Shown here: positions 52,661 to 64,000 of the stretch, piece after piece | Layout of the letters: every line of letters starts with the position of its first letter | Numbering within the stretch: the first letter of the stretch is position 1 | From: DASSLY01 sp035689185 | GTDB lineage: Bacteria; Actinomycetota; Actinomycetes; Actinomycetales; Dermatophilaceae | Direction of reading: 5' to 3' | Length of the DNA: 64,000 nt | Assembly (NCBI GenBank): GCA_035689185.1 | Contig: DASSLY010000033.1 | Span: forward strand, 30,994 to 94,993 | The notes under the pieces: model-generated | Told to the model about the DNA's origin: nothing | Database searches by the model: none | Seen by the model: the letters and a program-made list of their open reading frames with translations, nothing else | Translations under genes and position numbers: made by a program

Positions 52661-53860
52661 CTAGTCCTCCTCCTCTCGGTCGCCTCCAGCAGCGTCGAAG
52701 AACTCGTATGTCGCCAGGCTGGGTCCCCGGGTCCGCTGCAGCTCTCGCGCGGTCGCCTCCGCGTCCCGCATCGACCGGAGGACGTTGCCGCCGGCCAGCG
52801 CCACCAGTTCCGCCTCTGACCAGCCGCGATCGGCGAGCGCCGCGAGCAGTCGCGGGTAGCCGGTCACGTCCTGCAGTCCGTCCGGGAGGGACTCGGTGCC
52901 GTCGTAGTCGCCACCGATGCCGACGTGGTCGACCCCGGCCACCTCACGGACGTGCTCGATGTGGCGAACCACATCCAGCAGGTCGGCCCGCGGCATCGGG
53001 TGCGTGAGCTCGTAGGTCGTGCAGAAGGCGGTGAACGCCTCGTGGTCGGTGGCCCGCACACCGGCTTCGGTGGCCGCGTGTGCCGCCTCGGCCCGCCAGT
53101 GCGCGGCCTGCGGTGCGACGAACGTGGGAACGAACGTCACCATGCAGACCCCCCCGTTGCCGGCCAACCGGGACAGCACGTCGTCGGGGACGTTGCGCGG
53201 GACGTCGCAGACCGCAGCGGCACTGGAGTGGCTGAAGATCACCGGCGCCACGCTGTGCTCGAGCGCCGCCCGCATCGTGTCCGCCGAGACGTGTGACAGG
53301 TCGACCAGCATCCCGATCCGGTTCATCTCCCTGACCACCTCGACGCCGAACGCGGACAGCCCGCCGAGCACCGGCTCGTCCGTCGCGGAGTCGGCCCACG
53401 GGACGTTGTCGTTGTGCGTCAGCGTCAGGTAGCGCACCCCCAGTACGTGCAGCATCCGCAGGGCGGCAAGGGAGCAGCCGATGGAGTGGCCGCCCTCGGC
53501 CCCAAGCAGGGAGGCGATCCGGCCGGACGCGAACACCTGCTCGACCTGGTCGGCGGTGCGAGCCAGACCCAACCGGTCGGCATACCGCGCGGTCATCTGG
53601 TGGACGAAGTCCACCTGCTCCAGGGTCGCGGCGACCGCGCGGTCGCCGAGCCTGGTCGGCACCCAGACCGACCAGAACTGCGCGCCCACGCCGCCCTGGC
53701 GCAGCCGCGGCAGGTCGGTGTGGGTCCGAGTCTGGCGGGAGGCGAGGTCGTAGCGGTCCAGGTCATAGCCGAACAGGCGTCGAACTTCCCAGGCCAGGTC
53801 GTTGTGCCCGTCGACTAGGGGGTGCTCCCGCAGCAACGTCTCGATCCGCGCGATGCTCAC
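52661..53860 (-). CDS. Membrane dipeptidase-like metallopeptidase (M19 family)
   Basis: A 399-residue M19 peptidase (renal dipeptidase type) that cuts dipeptides, including some D-containing ones. Zinc ligands appear in order: His-x-Asp in PLVDGHNDLAW, the bridging Glu in LLGAEGGHSIG, His in LVDLSHVSADTM and His in IFSHSSAAAVCDVPRNVPDD; the active Asp is in GIGGDYDGTESLP. No signal peptide is evident. GTG 53860 gives the usual IARIETLLREHPLVDGHND start with CACGAT 6 nt upstream; the frame is open to an ATG at 53959 that lies in the 67-bp repeat. Flanked by two unrelated repeat arrays. Confidence 0.88.
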   Translation of the reverse strand: MSIARIETLLREHPLVDGHNDLAWEVRRLFGYDLDRYDLASRQTRTHTDLPRLRQGGVGAQFWSVWVPTRLGDRAVAATLEQVDFVHQMTARYADRLGLARTADQVEQVFASGRIASLLGAEGGHSIGCSLAALRMLHVLGVRYLTLTHNDNVPWADSATDEPVLGGLSAFGVEVVREMNRIGMLVDLSHVSADTMRAALEHSVAPVIFSHSSAAAVCDVPRNVPDDVLSRLAGNGGVCMVTFVPTFVAPQAAHWRAEAAHAATEAGVRATDHEAFTAFCTTYELTHPMPRADLLDVVRHIEHVREVAGVDHVGIGGDYDGTESLPDGLQDVTGYPRLLAALADRGWSEAELVALAGGNVLRSMRDAEATARELQRTRGPSLATYEFFDAAGGDREEED

Positions 53861-53923
53861 CGGCACATCGTGGCCCGACGGCCGTGACAGGGTGTGCTGA
53901 GGGGTATGGCGGGGCCTCGCCGG

Positions 53924-54175
53924 GCTCTGCGCCGCGGAGATGTTCAGAGTCCCCGACACGTGTTTGGGTGGGCGTGGCTTGGCGTTGCTGGCTCTGCGCC
54001 GCGGAGATGTTCAGACTCTCCGACATGTGTTTGGGTGGGCGTGGCTTGGCGTTGCTGGCTCTGCGCCGCGGAGATGTTCAGACTCCCCGACACGCGTTTG
54101 GGCTGGCGTGGCTTGGCGTTGATGAGCTGAGGCGCGGAGATGTCAGAGTCTCCGACCCGTGTTTGGCGTGGCGTG
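53924..54175 (+). repeat. Four-unit 67-bp tandem repeat
   Basis: Copies begin at about 53924, 53991, 54058 and 54125. Each holds CTCTGCGCCGCGGAGATGTT then CAGA(G/C)TC, CCGACA and a GTTTGGGTGGGCGTGGCTTG stretch. Units 1-3 are almost identical; the fourth is degenerate. The core GCGCCGCGG plus CAGACTC and similar parts can fold locally. The array lies upstream of the dipeptidase and is unrelated to the array downstream of it. Confidence 0.88.
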
Positions 54176-54321
54176 GCGCGGGAGCGTCGCGCGGTGCCGG
54201 GCGCTTGAGGTTGATGAGCTGGGGGCGGCTGCGTTAGGGGTGGAAGCTGCCCGGTCGACCGGTGTGATGCCTGAGCCGCCGAAGCTGATCCACGGGTCTG
54301 CTGCGGATGCCCTCACCGGCG

Positions 54322-54600
54322 AAGGCCCGCGAGGAATGAACGCCACTCCGGCCGCCTCAGGGCGGCCAGCATGGCGTCGAGCTGGTCCGGCTTCTCGTTC
54401 ACTCACCGCTGGTCCTCGGGGTAGAGCAAGTCGGCCTGGCTGTCGGCCGGGAGGGCGGGAAACGCTCGGGGCAGCCGACCGCGATGACCCCGGCGTTCGG
54501 CTCCGTGGCGCGGAGCTGCCGGTACTACACGATGAGCTCCTCGGTCCGGTGGTTGCTGTCCCGTCACCCGTCGGGCAGGTCGGCCGCGACCAGCAGGTCG
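54322..54600 (-). pseudogene. Probable decayed gene fragment
   Basis: Read on the minus strand from 54600: DLLVAADLPDG-stop-RDSNHRTEELIV-stop-YRQLRATEPNAGVIAVGCPERF, then after a frameshift ALPADSQADLLYPEDQR-stop-VNEKPDQLDAMLAALRRPEW and RSFLAG. The pieces have the composition of real protein, broken by three stops and one shift. I do not recognise the parent family. Confidence 0.35.
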
Positions 54601-54605
54601 CCTGG

Positions 54606-54735
54606 GCGCACCCGTGGTGTGGGTGGCGACCATTCCGTGGTGTGGTGGCGACCATTCCGTGGCGCGGTCCGTCCTCTGGTCCGTGCCCCCGTCCGTGGCC
54701 CCATCCGTGCTCCCGTCCGTGCTCCCGTGCGGGCT
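54606..54735 (+). repeat. Short repeats directly upstream of rimO
   Basis: Two exact copies of GGTGGCGACCATTCCGTGG (24-bp period, about 54622-54664) are followed by five degenerate copies of a GTCCGTGCTCCC unit up to 54735. Confidence 0.75.
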
Positions 54736-54736
54736 C

Positions 54737-54742
54737 TACAGT
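54737..54742 (+). promoter_or_regulatory. -10 of a leaderless rimO transcript
   Basis: TACAGT, 6 nt before ATG 54749. Confidence 0.5.
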
Positions 54743-54748
54743 GGGGCC

Positions 54749-56341
54749 ATGACGGTCGGCACCCCGGACACCCGGACGGTGGCGCTGGTGACCCTCGGCT
54801 GTGCCCGTAACGAGGTGGACTCCGAGGAGCTGGCCGGCCGGCTGCAGGCCTCCGGGTGGACGCTGGTCGACGACGCCGCGACGGCTGACGTGGCAGTGGT
54901 GAACACCTGCGGCTTCGTCGAGCAGGCGAAGAAGGACTCGATCGACGCGGTGCTGGAGGCGGCCGACCTGCGCGACCACGGGCGCACCCGGGCCGTGGTC
55001 GCCGTGGGCTGCCTGGCGCAGCGGTACGGCCAGCAGCTGGCCGATGCGCTGCCCGAGGCCGATGCGGTGCTCGGCTTCGACTCCTACCAGGACATGTCCG
55101 CCCAGCTGACCGCGGTGCTCGCCGGTCAACGGCCGGCCTCCCACGTGCCCGGCGACCGGCGCAAGTTGCTGCCCGTCACTCCGGCGGCCCGGCCGGGCGG
55201 CATACGGGGGGTGGCCCTGCCCGGGCACGGTGATTCGGGCAGGTACCCCGCCAGCGGGCCGCGGGTCACGCGGGCCCGGTTGGACGGCCGGCCGTGGGCG
55301 CCGTTGAAGATCGCCAGCGGCTGCGACCGGCGGTGCGCGTTCTGTGCGATTCCCTCGTTCCGGGGCGCGTTCGTGTCCCGGCCGCCGGCCGACGTGGTCG
55401 CCGAGGCCCGGTGGCTGGCCGAGCGCGGGGTGCGCGAGCTGTTCCTCGTCAGCGAGAACTCAACCTCCTACGGCAAGGACCTCGGCGACTTGCGGGCGTT
55501 GGAGCGGCTGCTGCCGCAGTTGGCAGCGGTCGAGGGCATCGAGCGGGTCAGGGTGTCCTACTTGCAGCCGGCCGAGATCCGCCCTGGCCTGCTCGACGCG
55601 ATGACGTCCACCCCGGGCGTGGTGCCCTACTTCGACATCTCGTTCCAGCACGCCAGCGCGCCGGTGCTGCGGGCGATGCGGCGGTTCGGCTCGGGCGAGG
55701 CGTTCCTGGAGCTGCTCGAGTCAGTCCGGGCCCGCTCGCCGTTGGCCGGCATCCGGTCCAATCTCATCGTCGGCTTCCCGGGGGAGACCGAGGCGGACCT
55801 GGCCGAGCTGGAGGCCTTCCTGGTCGGCGCGCGCCTGGACGTGGTCGGGGTGTTCGGTTACTCCGACGAGGACGGCACCGAGGCGGAGGGGTATGCCGGC
55901 AAGCTCCCGCACGAGGTGGTCACCGCGCGGCTGCAGCGGCTGACCTCGCTGGCCGACGAGCTCTCGGCCCAGCGGGCCGAGGACCGGGTCGGCGAGGTGG
56001 TCGAGGTGTTGGTCGAGGAGACGGGCGACGACGAGGGCCCGGTGATCGGGGGCGCCGCCGCCCGGGCAGCCGTGGGCGGCGAGGGCCGAGGTGTCGGGGC
56101 CGCGGGCGCCGGGGGCCGAGGAGCCGTGGGCGGGGCAGCCGTGGGCGGCGAGGGCCGAGGGGCCGGGGGCGGCGGGGCAACCGTGGGCGCCGTGGGACGG
56201 GCCGCGCACCAGGGTCCCGATGTGGACGGTGCCACCGCGTTGCTGTTCGGCGACGGCACCCCCGCCCCCCGCGTCGGCGACCTCGTCTTCGCCGTCGTCG
56301 TCGGCACCGAGGGCGTGGACCTGGTGGCGGAGGTGCGGTGA
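54749..56341 (+). CDS. rimO: Ribosomal protein S12 methylthiotransferase RimO
   Basis: A 530-residue radical-SAM methylthiotransferase that modifies an Asp of ribosomal protein S12. The N-terminal UPF0004 domain holds three cluster Cys (TLGCARNEVDSE, NTCGFVEQAKKD, AVGCLAQRYG). The radical SAM CxxxCxxC is in SGCDRRCAFCAIPSFRG (about 191-198). The TRAM domain at the C-terminus is split by a Gly/Ala/Arg-rich low-complexity insert (about residues 432-490, GVGAAGAGGRGAVGGAAVGG type) that makes the protein longer than usual. Overlaps pgsA by 4 bp. Confidence 0.93.
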   Translation: MTVGTPDTRTVALVTLGCARNEVDSEELAGRLQASGWTLVDDAATADVAVVNTCGFVEQAKKDSIDAVLEAADLRDHGRTRAVVAVGCLAQRYGQQLADALPEADAVLGFDSYQDMSAQLTAVLAGQRPASHVPGDRRKLLPVTPAARPGGIRGVALPGHGDSGRYPASGPRVTRARLDGRPWAPLKIASGCDRRCAFCAIPSFRGAFVSRPPADVVAEARWLAERGVRELFLVSENSTSYGKDLGDLRALERLLPQLAAVEGIERVRVSYLQPAEIRPGLLDAMTSTPGVVPYFDISFQHASAPVLRAMRRFGSGEAFLELLESVRARSPLAGIRSNLIVGFPGETEADLAELEAFLVGARLDVVGVFGYSDEDGTEAEGYAGKLPHEVVTARLQRLTSLADELSAQRAEDRVGEVVEVLVEETGDDEGPVIGGAAARAAVGGEGRGVGAAGAGGRGAVGGAAVGGEGRGAGGGGATVGAVGRAAHQGPDVDGATALLFGDGTPAPRVGDLVFAVVVGTEGVDLVAEVR

Positions 56342-57144
56342 GCGGGCGGACCCCGGTGTCGGCACCGGTGACCCGCCGAGTCAGTGCGTGGAACATCGCC
56401 AACGCGCTGACCGTCCTACGCGTGCTGCTCGTGCCGGTGTTCGGTTGGCTGCTGCTCTACGACGGCGGGATGCACGTGCGGTACCGCCTCTTCGCTGCCG
56501 GGGTGTTCGTCCTGGCCTCGCTGACGGACCGGATCGACGGGGACATCGCCCGCGCCAGGGGGCTGGTGACCGACTTCGGCAAGGTGTCCGACCCGATCGC
56601 GGACAAGACCCTGATGGGGATGGCCTTCGTCGGCCTTTCCGTCCTGGGTGAGCTCTCGTGGTGGGTGACCGTCGTGGTGCTGGTCCGCGAGGTCGCCGTC
56701 ACCGTGCTCCGCTTCTTCGTGATCAGGCATGGGGTGATCCCGGCCAGCCGCGGCGGCAAGGTCAAGACGGTCCTGCAGGCGGTCGCCGCGGGGCTGTTCG
56801 TGCTGCCGCTTTCGGGGGGCTGGCGGGTCACGGCCGTCGTGGTCATGGTGGCGGCCGTGGGCGTGACCGTCGGGACCGGGGTGGACTACGTTCTGCGGGC
56901 CCGGCGGCTGCGGCAGACCAGCCCGCGTGCGCTGGCCAAGCAGGCCCGACGGGAGGCCGCGGCGCTGGCCCGCGCTGATGCGGTCCGGGCATTCCGGGAG
57001 GTTCGCGAGGGTCGGGCCGCCGCGCGCCGGGCCAGCGGGACGACCGGCGCTGCCAGTGCGGCTCCGACGGCTGCCGCGTCCGGTCCGGGCGACGGCACCA
57101 CTGCGCTGCCGCCGGGCAGGGGGCCCGGCTCGGCGGCGTCGTGA
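56338..57144 (+). CDS. pgsA: CDP-diacylglycerol-glycerol-3-phosphate 3-phosphatidyltransferase
   Basis: A 268-residue membrane enzyme making phosphatidylglycerol phosphate. The CDP-alcohol phosphotransferase signature reads DGDIARARGLVTDFGKVSDP then IAD (D-G-x2-A-R-x8-G-x3-D-x3-D). About five or six helices follow the N-terminal NIANALTVLRVLLVPVFGWLL. The C-terminal 75 residues are a charged, Ala-rich extension beyond the catalytic fold. GTG 56338 overlaps the rimO stop. The rimO-pgsA-cinA-clgR order is typical of actinobacteria. Confidence 0.92.
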   Translation: MSGRTPVSAPVTRRVSAWNIANALTVLRVLLVPVFGWLLLYDGGMHVRYRLFAAGVFVLASLTDRIDGDIARARGLVTDFGKVSDPIADKTLMGMAFVGLSVLGELSWWVTVVVLVREVAVTVLRFFVIRHGVIPASRGGKVKTVLQAVAAGLFVLPLSGGWRVTAVVVMVAAVGVTVGTGVDYVLRARRLRQTSPRALAKQARREAAALARADAVRAFREVREGRAAARRASGTTGAASAAPTAAASGPGDGTTALPPGRGPGSAAS

Positions 57145-57148
57145 CGTG

Positions 57149-57643
57149 GTGACCGAGGCACAGGCAGCCGACCTGGTCGCCATGCTCACCGTGGCCGGTC
57201 GCACACTCGGCTGCGCCGAGTCCCTTACCGGCGGCCTGGTCTGCGCGGCGCTGACGTCGGTGCCAGGCTCGTCCGCCGCGGTCCGGGGCGGCATCGTCGC
57301 GTACGCGACGGCGGTGAAGGTCTCCCTACTGCAGGTCTCTGCGACCCTGCTGGCAGACCGGGGTGCCGTCGACCCAGACGTGGTGACCCAGATGGCCGCG
57401 GGTGCCCGGCGGTGCCTGGGCGCCGACTACGGCCTTGCGACTACCGGTGTGGCCGGTCCCGACAGCACAGACGGCAAGCCGGTGGGCACGGTGTATGTCG
57501 CGGTTGCCGGTCCGCAGGCGAGCCGGGCGCAGGCGCTGCGTCTGCAGGGGGACCGGACCCAGATCCGGGAGCAGTCGGTCTTGGCGGCATTGGAGCTGCT
57601 GCGGAGCACGCTGCGCGCCGACCTGGAAGATGCGAGGTGGTAA
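57149..57643 (+). CDS. cinA: CinA-family nicotinamide-nucleotide amidase domain protein
   Basis: A 164-residue stand-alone CinA C-terminal domain. GCAESLTGGLVCAALTSVPGSS carries the active-site Ser region of PncC deamidases; GATTGVAGP-like GLATTGVAGPDSTDGKPVGTVYVAV is the family signature. Such proteins deamidate nicotinamide mononucleotide for NAD recycling. The start is at GTG 57149 or the adjacent GTG 57146. It lies 4-7 nt after pgsA. Confidence 0.9.
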   Translation: MTEAQAADLVAMLTVAGRTLGCAESLTGGLVCAALTSVPGSSAAVRGGIVAYATAVKVSLLQVSATLLADRGAVDPDVVTQMAAGARRCLGADYGLATTGVAGPDSTDGKPVGTVYVAVAGPQASRAQALRLQGDRTQIREQSVLAALELLRSTLRADLEDARW

Positions 57644-57774
57644 CAGTGTTGTCCCGTAGCTCACACCCCCGCGCGGCGGTGCCGTGGCGAGGAGTACCGT
57701 TTGAGGCACTGATGTGGCACTGACAACCGGTGTCGCCACGAGGGCGACCGGACGACTGGCTGTAGGGAGGCGTC

Positions 57775-58074
57775 GTGATCCTGCTTCGTCGTGAGCTCGG
57801 CGACGTGCTCCGTGCTCGCCGTCGCCTGCAGGGCCGCACGCTGCGCGAGGTGTCCGCCTCCGCCGCGGTCTCGCTGGGCTACCTCAGCGAGGTCGAGCGG
57901 GGGGAGAAGGAGGCGTCCTCGGAGTTGCTGGCATCCATCTGCAACGCGCTGGAGGTGCCGCTGTCCGAGGTCCTGAGCAACGTCTCGGACCGAGTGGCCG
58001 AGACCGAGGCGCTGGGCGCGCCGGTGGCTCTGCCCGTGCGGGGCGAGTCGCTGGTCTCTGTCTCCGCTGCCTGA
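57775..58074 (+). CDS. clgR: ClgR-like XRE-family transcriptional activator
   Basis: A 99-residue regulator. The helix-turn-helix (RTLREVSASAAVSLGYLSEV and ERGEKEASSELLASICNALE) matches ClgR, the activator of clpP1P2 and clpC in actinobacteria, and the pgsA-cinA-clgR position is the conserved one. The C-terminus (LVSVSAA) ends in small residues, in keeping with ClgR being a Clp substrate. GTG 57775 follows GGGAGG. A matching box lies before clpP1 at 3446-3463, so a feedback loop with ClpP is likely. Confidence 0.9.
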   Translation: MILLRRELGDVLRARRRLQGRTLREVSASAAVSLGYLSEVERGEKEASSELLASICNALEVPLSEVLSNVSDRVAETEALGAPVALPVRGESLVSVSAA

Positions 58075-58092
58075 GGTTCCCTGCCCCTCGCC

Positions 58093-58983
58093 TCAGCTGA
58101 TCCGGTTGCGGTAGACGCGACCGGCACGCTGGCCGCCAGGCTGGGTGGCGCCCATCGGCCGCTGCGGTCGGCCGTCGTCGGTGGGGCCCAGCCCGTGCTG
58201 ACAGGCGGGGCAGTAGAACATGGTTCGCTCGCGCGGCGGTGTACCGATCATCGCCACCCGCACTGTCGTCCCGCAGCGCCGGCACGGCAGCCCGGACCTG
58301 GCATGGACGAAGTGCTCGTCCCCGCGGCGCGTTGACCCCGTCGTCGTCGGCACCGCGTTCAGCCGGTTCAGGTCCAGCAAGCGCCTGGCCAGCTCGACCA
58401 GCCCCCGCAACGCCTCGTCACCCACCTCGCCGACGGGCTGCCATGGCGGCTGGCGCCGGGCGAAGAGAGTCTCCGCGGCGTACATGGTGCCGATGCCGGC
58501 GAGGTTGCGCTGGTCCAGCAACGCCTCGCCGACGCTGCGTCCCGGCGCGCGACGCATGTTGGCCACTGCGGCGTTCAAGTCCCAGTCGGGGCCGAGGACG
58601 TCCGGACCGAGGTGCCCGACCAGCCGGTGCTCCTGCTCGGTGCGGACCAGGTCGAGCATGCCCAGGCGCAGCCCCAGGCAGGTCCAGGCCGTGGTCCCGA
58701 CTACGGCGCGCAGCCGGGGGTCCCGCAGTTGCGCGGGCCGCACGCGCCCGGACTCCTCCACCCGCCACTGCCCCTCCATCCGCAGGTGGGAGTGAAGGGT
58801 GAGCCCGGTGTCCATCCGGTGCAGCACGTGCTTTCCCCGGCTGACCACCTCCAGGGTGGTCGCGCCGGCGAGGTCCGCCGTCGCCAGCGACGGCCAGCGC
58901 AGGTCCGCCGCCACGAGCACGTCGCCGGCCAGCGCCTGGTGCAGCCGACGGGCCGTCCGCCAGACGGTGTCTCCCTCCGGCAC
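58093..58983 (-). CDS. nei2: Endonuclease VIII-like DNA glycosylase (Nei2)
   Basis: A 296-residue Fpg/Nei-family base-excision enzyme. After removal of the initiator, Pro and Glu of VPEGDTVWRTA are the catalytic residues; VVSRGKHVLHRMDTG holds the catalytic Lys, and QRNLAGIGTMYAAETLF is the H2TH region. A zinc finger closes the core (CRRCGTTVRV ... CPACQHG), followed by an Arg-rich tail. It is 10 nt after lhr and probably cotranscribed, a pairing common in actinobacteria. Confidence 0.92.
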   Translation of the reverse strand: MPEGDTVWRTARRLHQALAGDVLVAADLRWPSLATADLAGATTLEVVSRGKHVLHRMDTGLTLHSHLRMEGQWRVEESGRVRPAQLRDPRLRAVVGTTAWTCLGLRLGMLDLVRTEQEHRLVGHLGPDVLGPDWDLNAAVANMRRAPGRSVGEALLDQRNLAGIGTMYAAETLFARRQPPWQPVGEVGDEALRGLVELARRLLDLNRLNAVPTTTGSTRRGDEHFVHARSGLPCRRCGTTVRVAMIGTPPRERTMFYCPACQHGLGPTDDGRPQRPMGATQPGGQRAGRVYRNRIS

Positions 58984-58993
58984 CGGAGCGGCC

Positions 58994-63817
<4,824 letters not shown>

Positions 63818-64000
63818 GGTGGGGCAAGCCTGTCACGGCGCACCGACAGACCTCTCGATCCCTCGCCCGGACTGGCCAGCACGTCCCGGGCGGCCCGGAG
63901 ACGGGTCGGCGGGTCGGCGGGTCGGCGGCGGGCGCGGATCGGAGGGGGGTGTGAGGTGGTGGCGAGGTCGGGTGCGCTTGCCTGCCGTGGGCAGGCGTGC
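63818..64000. other. Spacer at right edge with small repeats
   Basis: Contains three copies of GGGTCGGC (63901-63925) and a 7-bp hairpin GCCTGCC-GTG-GGCAGGC at 63980-63996. No gene is visible before the edge. Confidence 0.5.

Noticed and set aside
54143..54752. Plus- and minus-strand genes of about 200-360 codons in the repeat-rich rimO upstream region
   Set aside because: Composition is that of chance frames in GC-rich DNA; the repeats and a broken fragment explain the region better.

Overview
The window is chromosomal DNA of a very GC-rich actinobacterium. Evidence: many GTG starts, eukaryote-type IleRS behind an actinobacterial translational T-box, a SAM-IV-type riboswitch, the lpd-like/tig/clpP1/clpP2/clpX and pgsA/cinA/clgR gene orders, UdgX, Lhr-Nei2, and many xAxxxT hexamers 6-7 nt before start codons (leaderless mRNAs). 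A member of the Micrococcales, perhaps Intrasporangiaceae, is my inference. I see no rRNA, tRNA, IS element, prophage or CRISPR array; most genes are housekeeping.

Layout. 1-6305: end of an unknown gene, an FAD/disulfide oxidoreductase, then the proteostasis block tig, clpP1, clpP2, clpX with a ClgR-like box before clpP1. 6343-8129: divergent hspR-like/hsp20 pair and a candidate papain-like (C39-type) protein. 8309-10836: SGLT-type symporter, small membrane partner and a universal stress protein. 10972-13785: convergent GH26-like glycosidase and membrane GT2 synthase, the latter with a Crp-type site and long leader. 14186-22886: valS, CopD-like protein, glycolate-oxidase-like flavoenzyme, T-box and ileS. 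22894-26295: folC, a YukJ/LTD protein, DUF4233 and ndk. 26537-30488: rpsO, pnp, dapB and a small membrane protein. 30642-33144: membrane acyltransferase and azlCD. 33186-36755: paaABCDE. 36781-42765: diverged HemA-like protein, ABC exporter, udgX, small secreted protein, folA and thyA. 42766-43470: no gene, but a perfect Crp-type site, an AT-rich promoter-like island and a 17-bp perfect hairpin (candidate small RNA). 43471-46043: dapA and RNase J. 46186-47750: PLP enzyme under a SAM-IV-type riboswitch. 47910-52037: ftsK and a drug exporter. 52038-54748: repeat-rich island (ten-unit array, dipeptidase, four-unit 67-bp array, probable decayed gene). 54749-58074: rimO, pgsA, cinA, clgR. 58093-63817: lhr and nei2.

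Connections. ClgR (57775-58074) is the known activator of clp genes in actinobacteria and a ClgR-like box sits before clpP1 (3446-3463). dapA and dapB supply lysine/diaminopimelate; thyA-folA, folC and ndk serve folate and nucleotide metabolism; udgX, nei2 and lhr are DNA repair. paaABCDE is the ring-epoxidation step of phenylacetate breakdown without the rest of the pathway here. Intergenic DNA is unusually rich in short tandem repeats and palindromes, including one 30-bp hairpin family seen twice (1744-1820 and 29281-29351).
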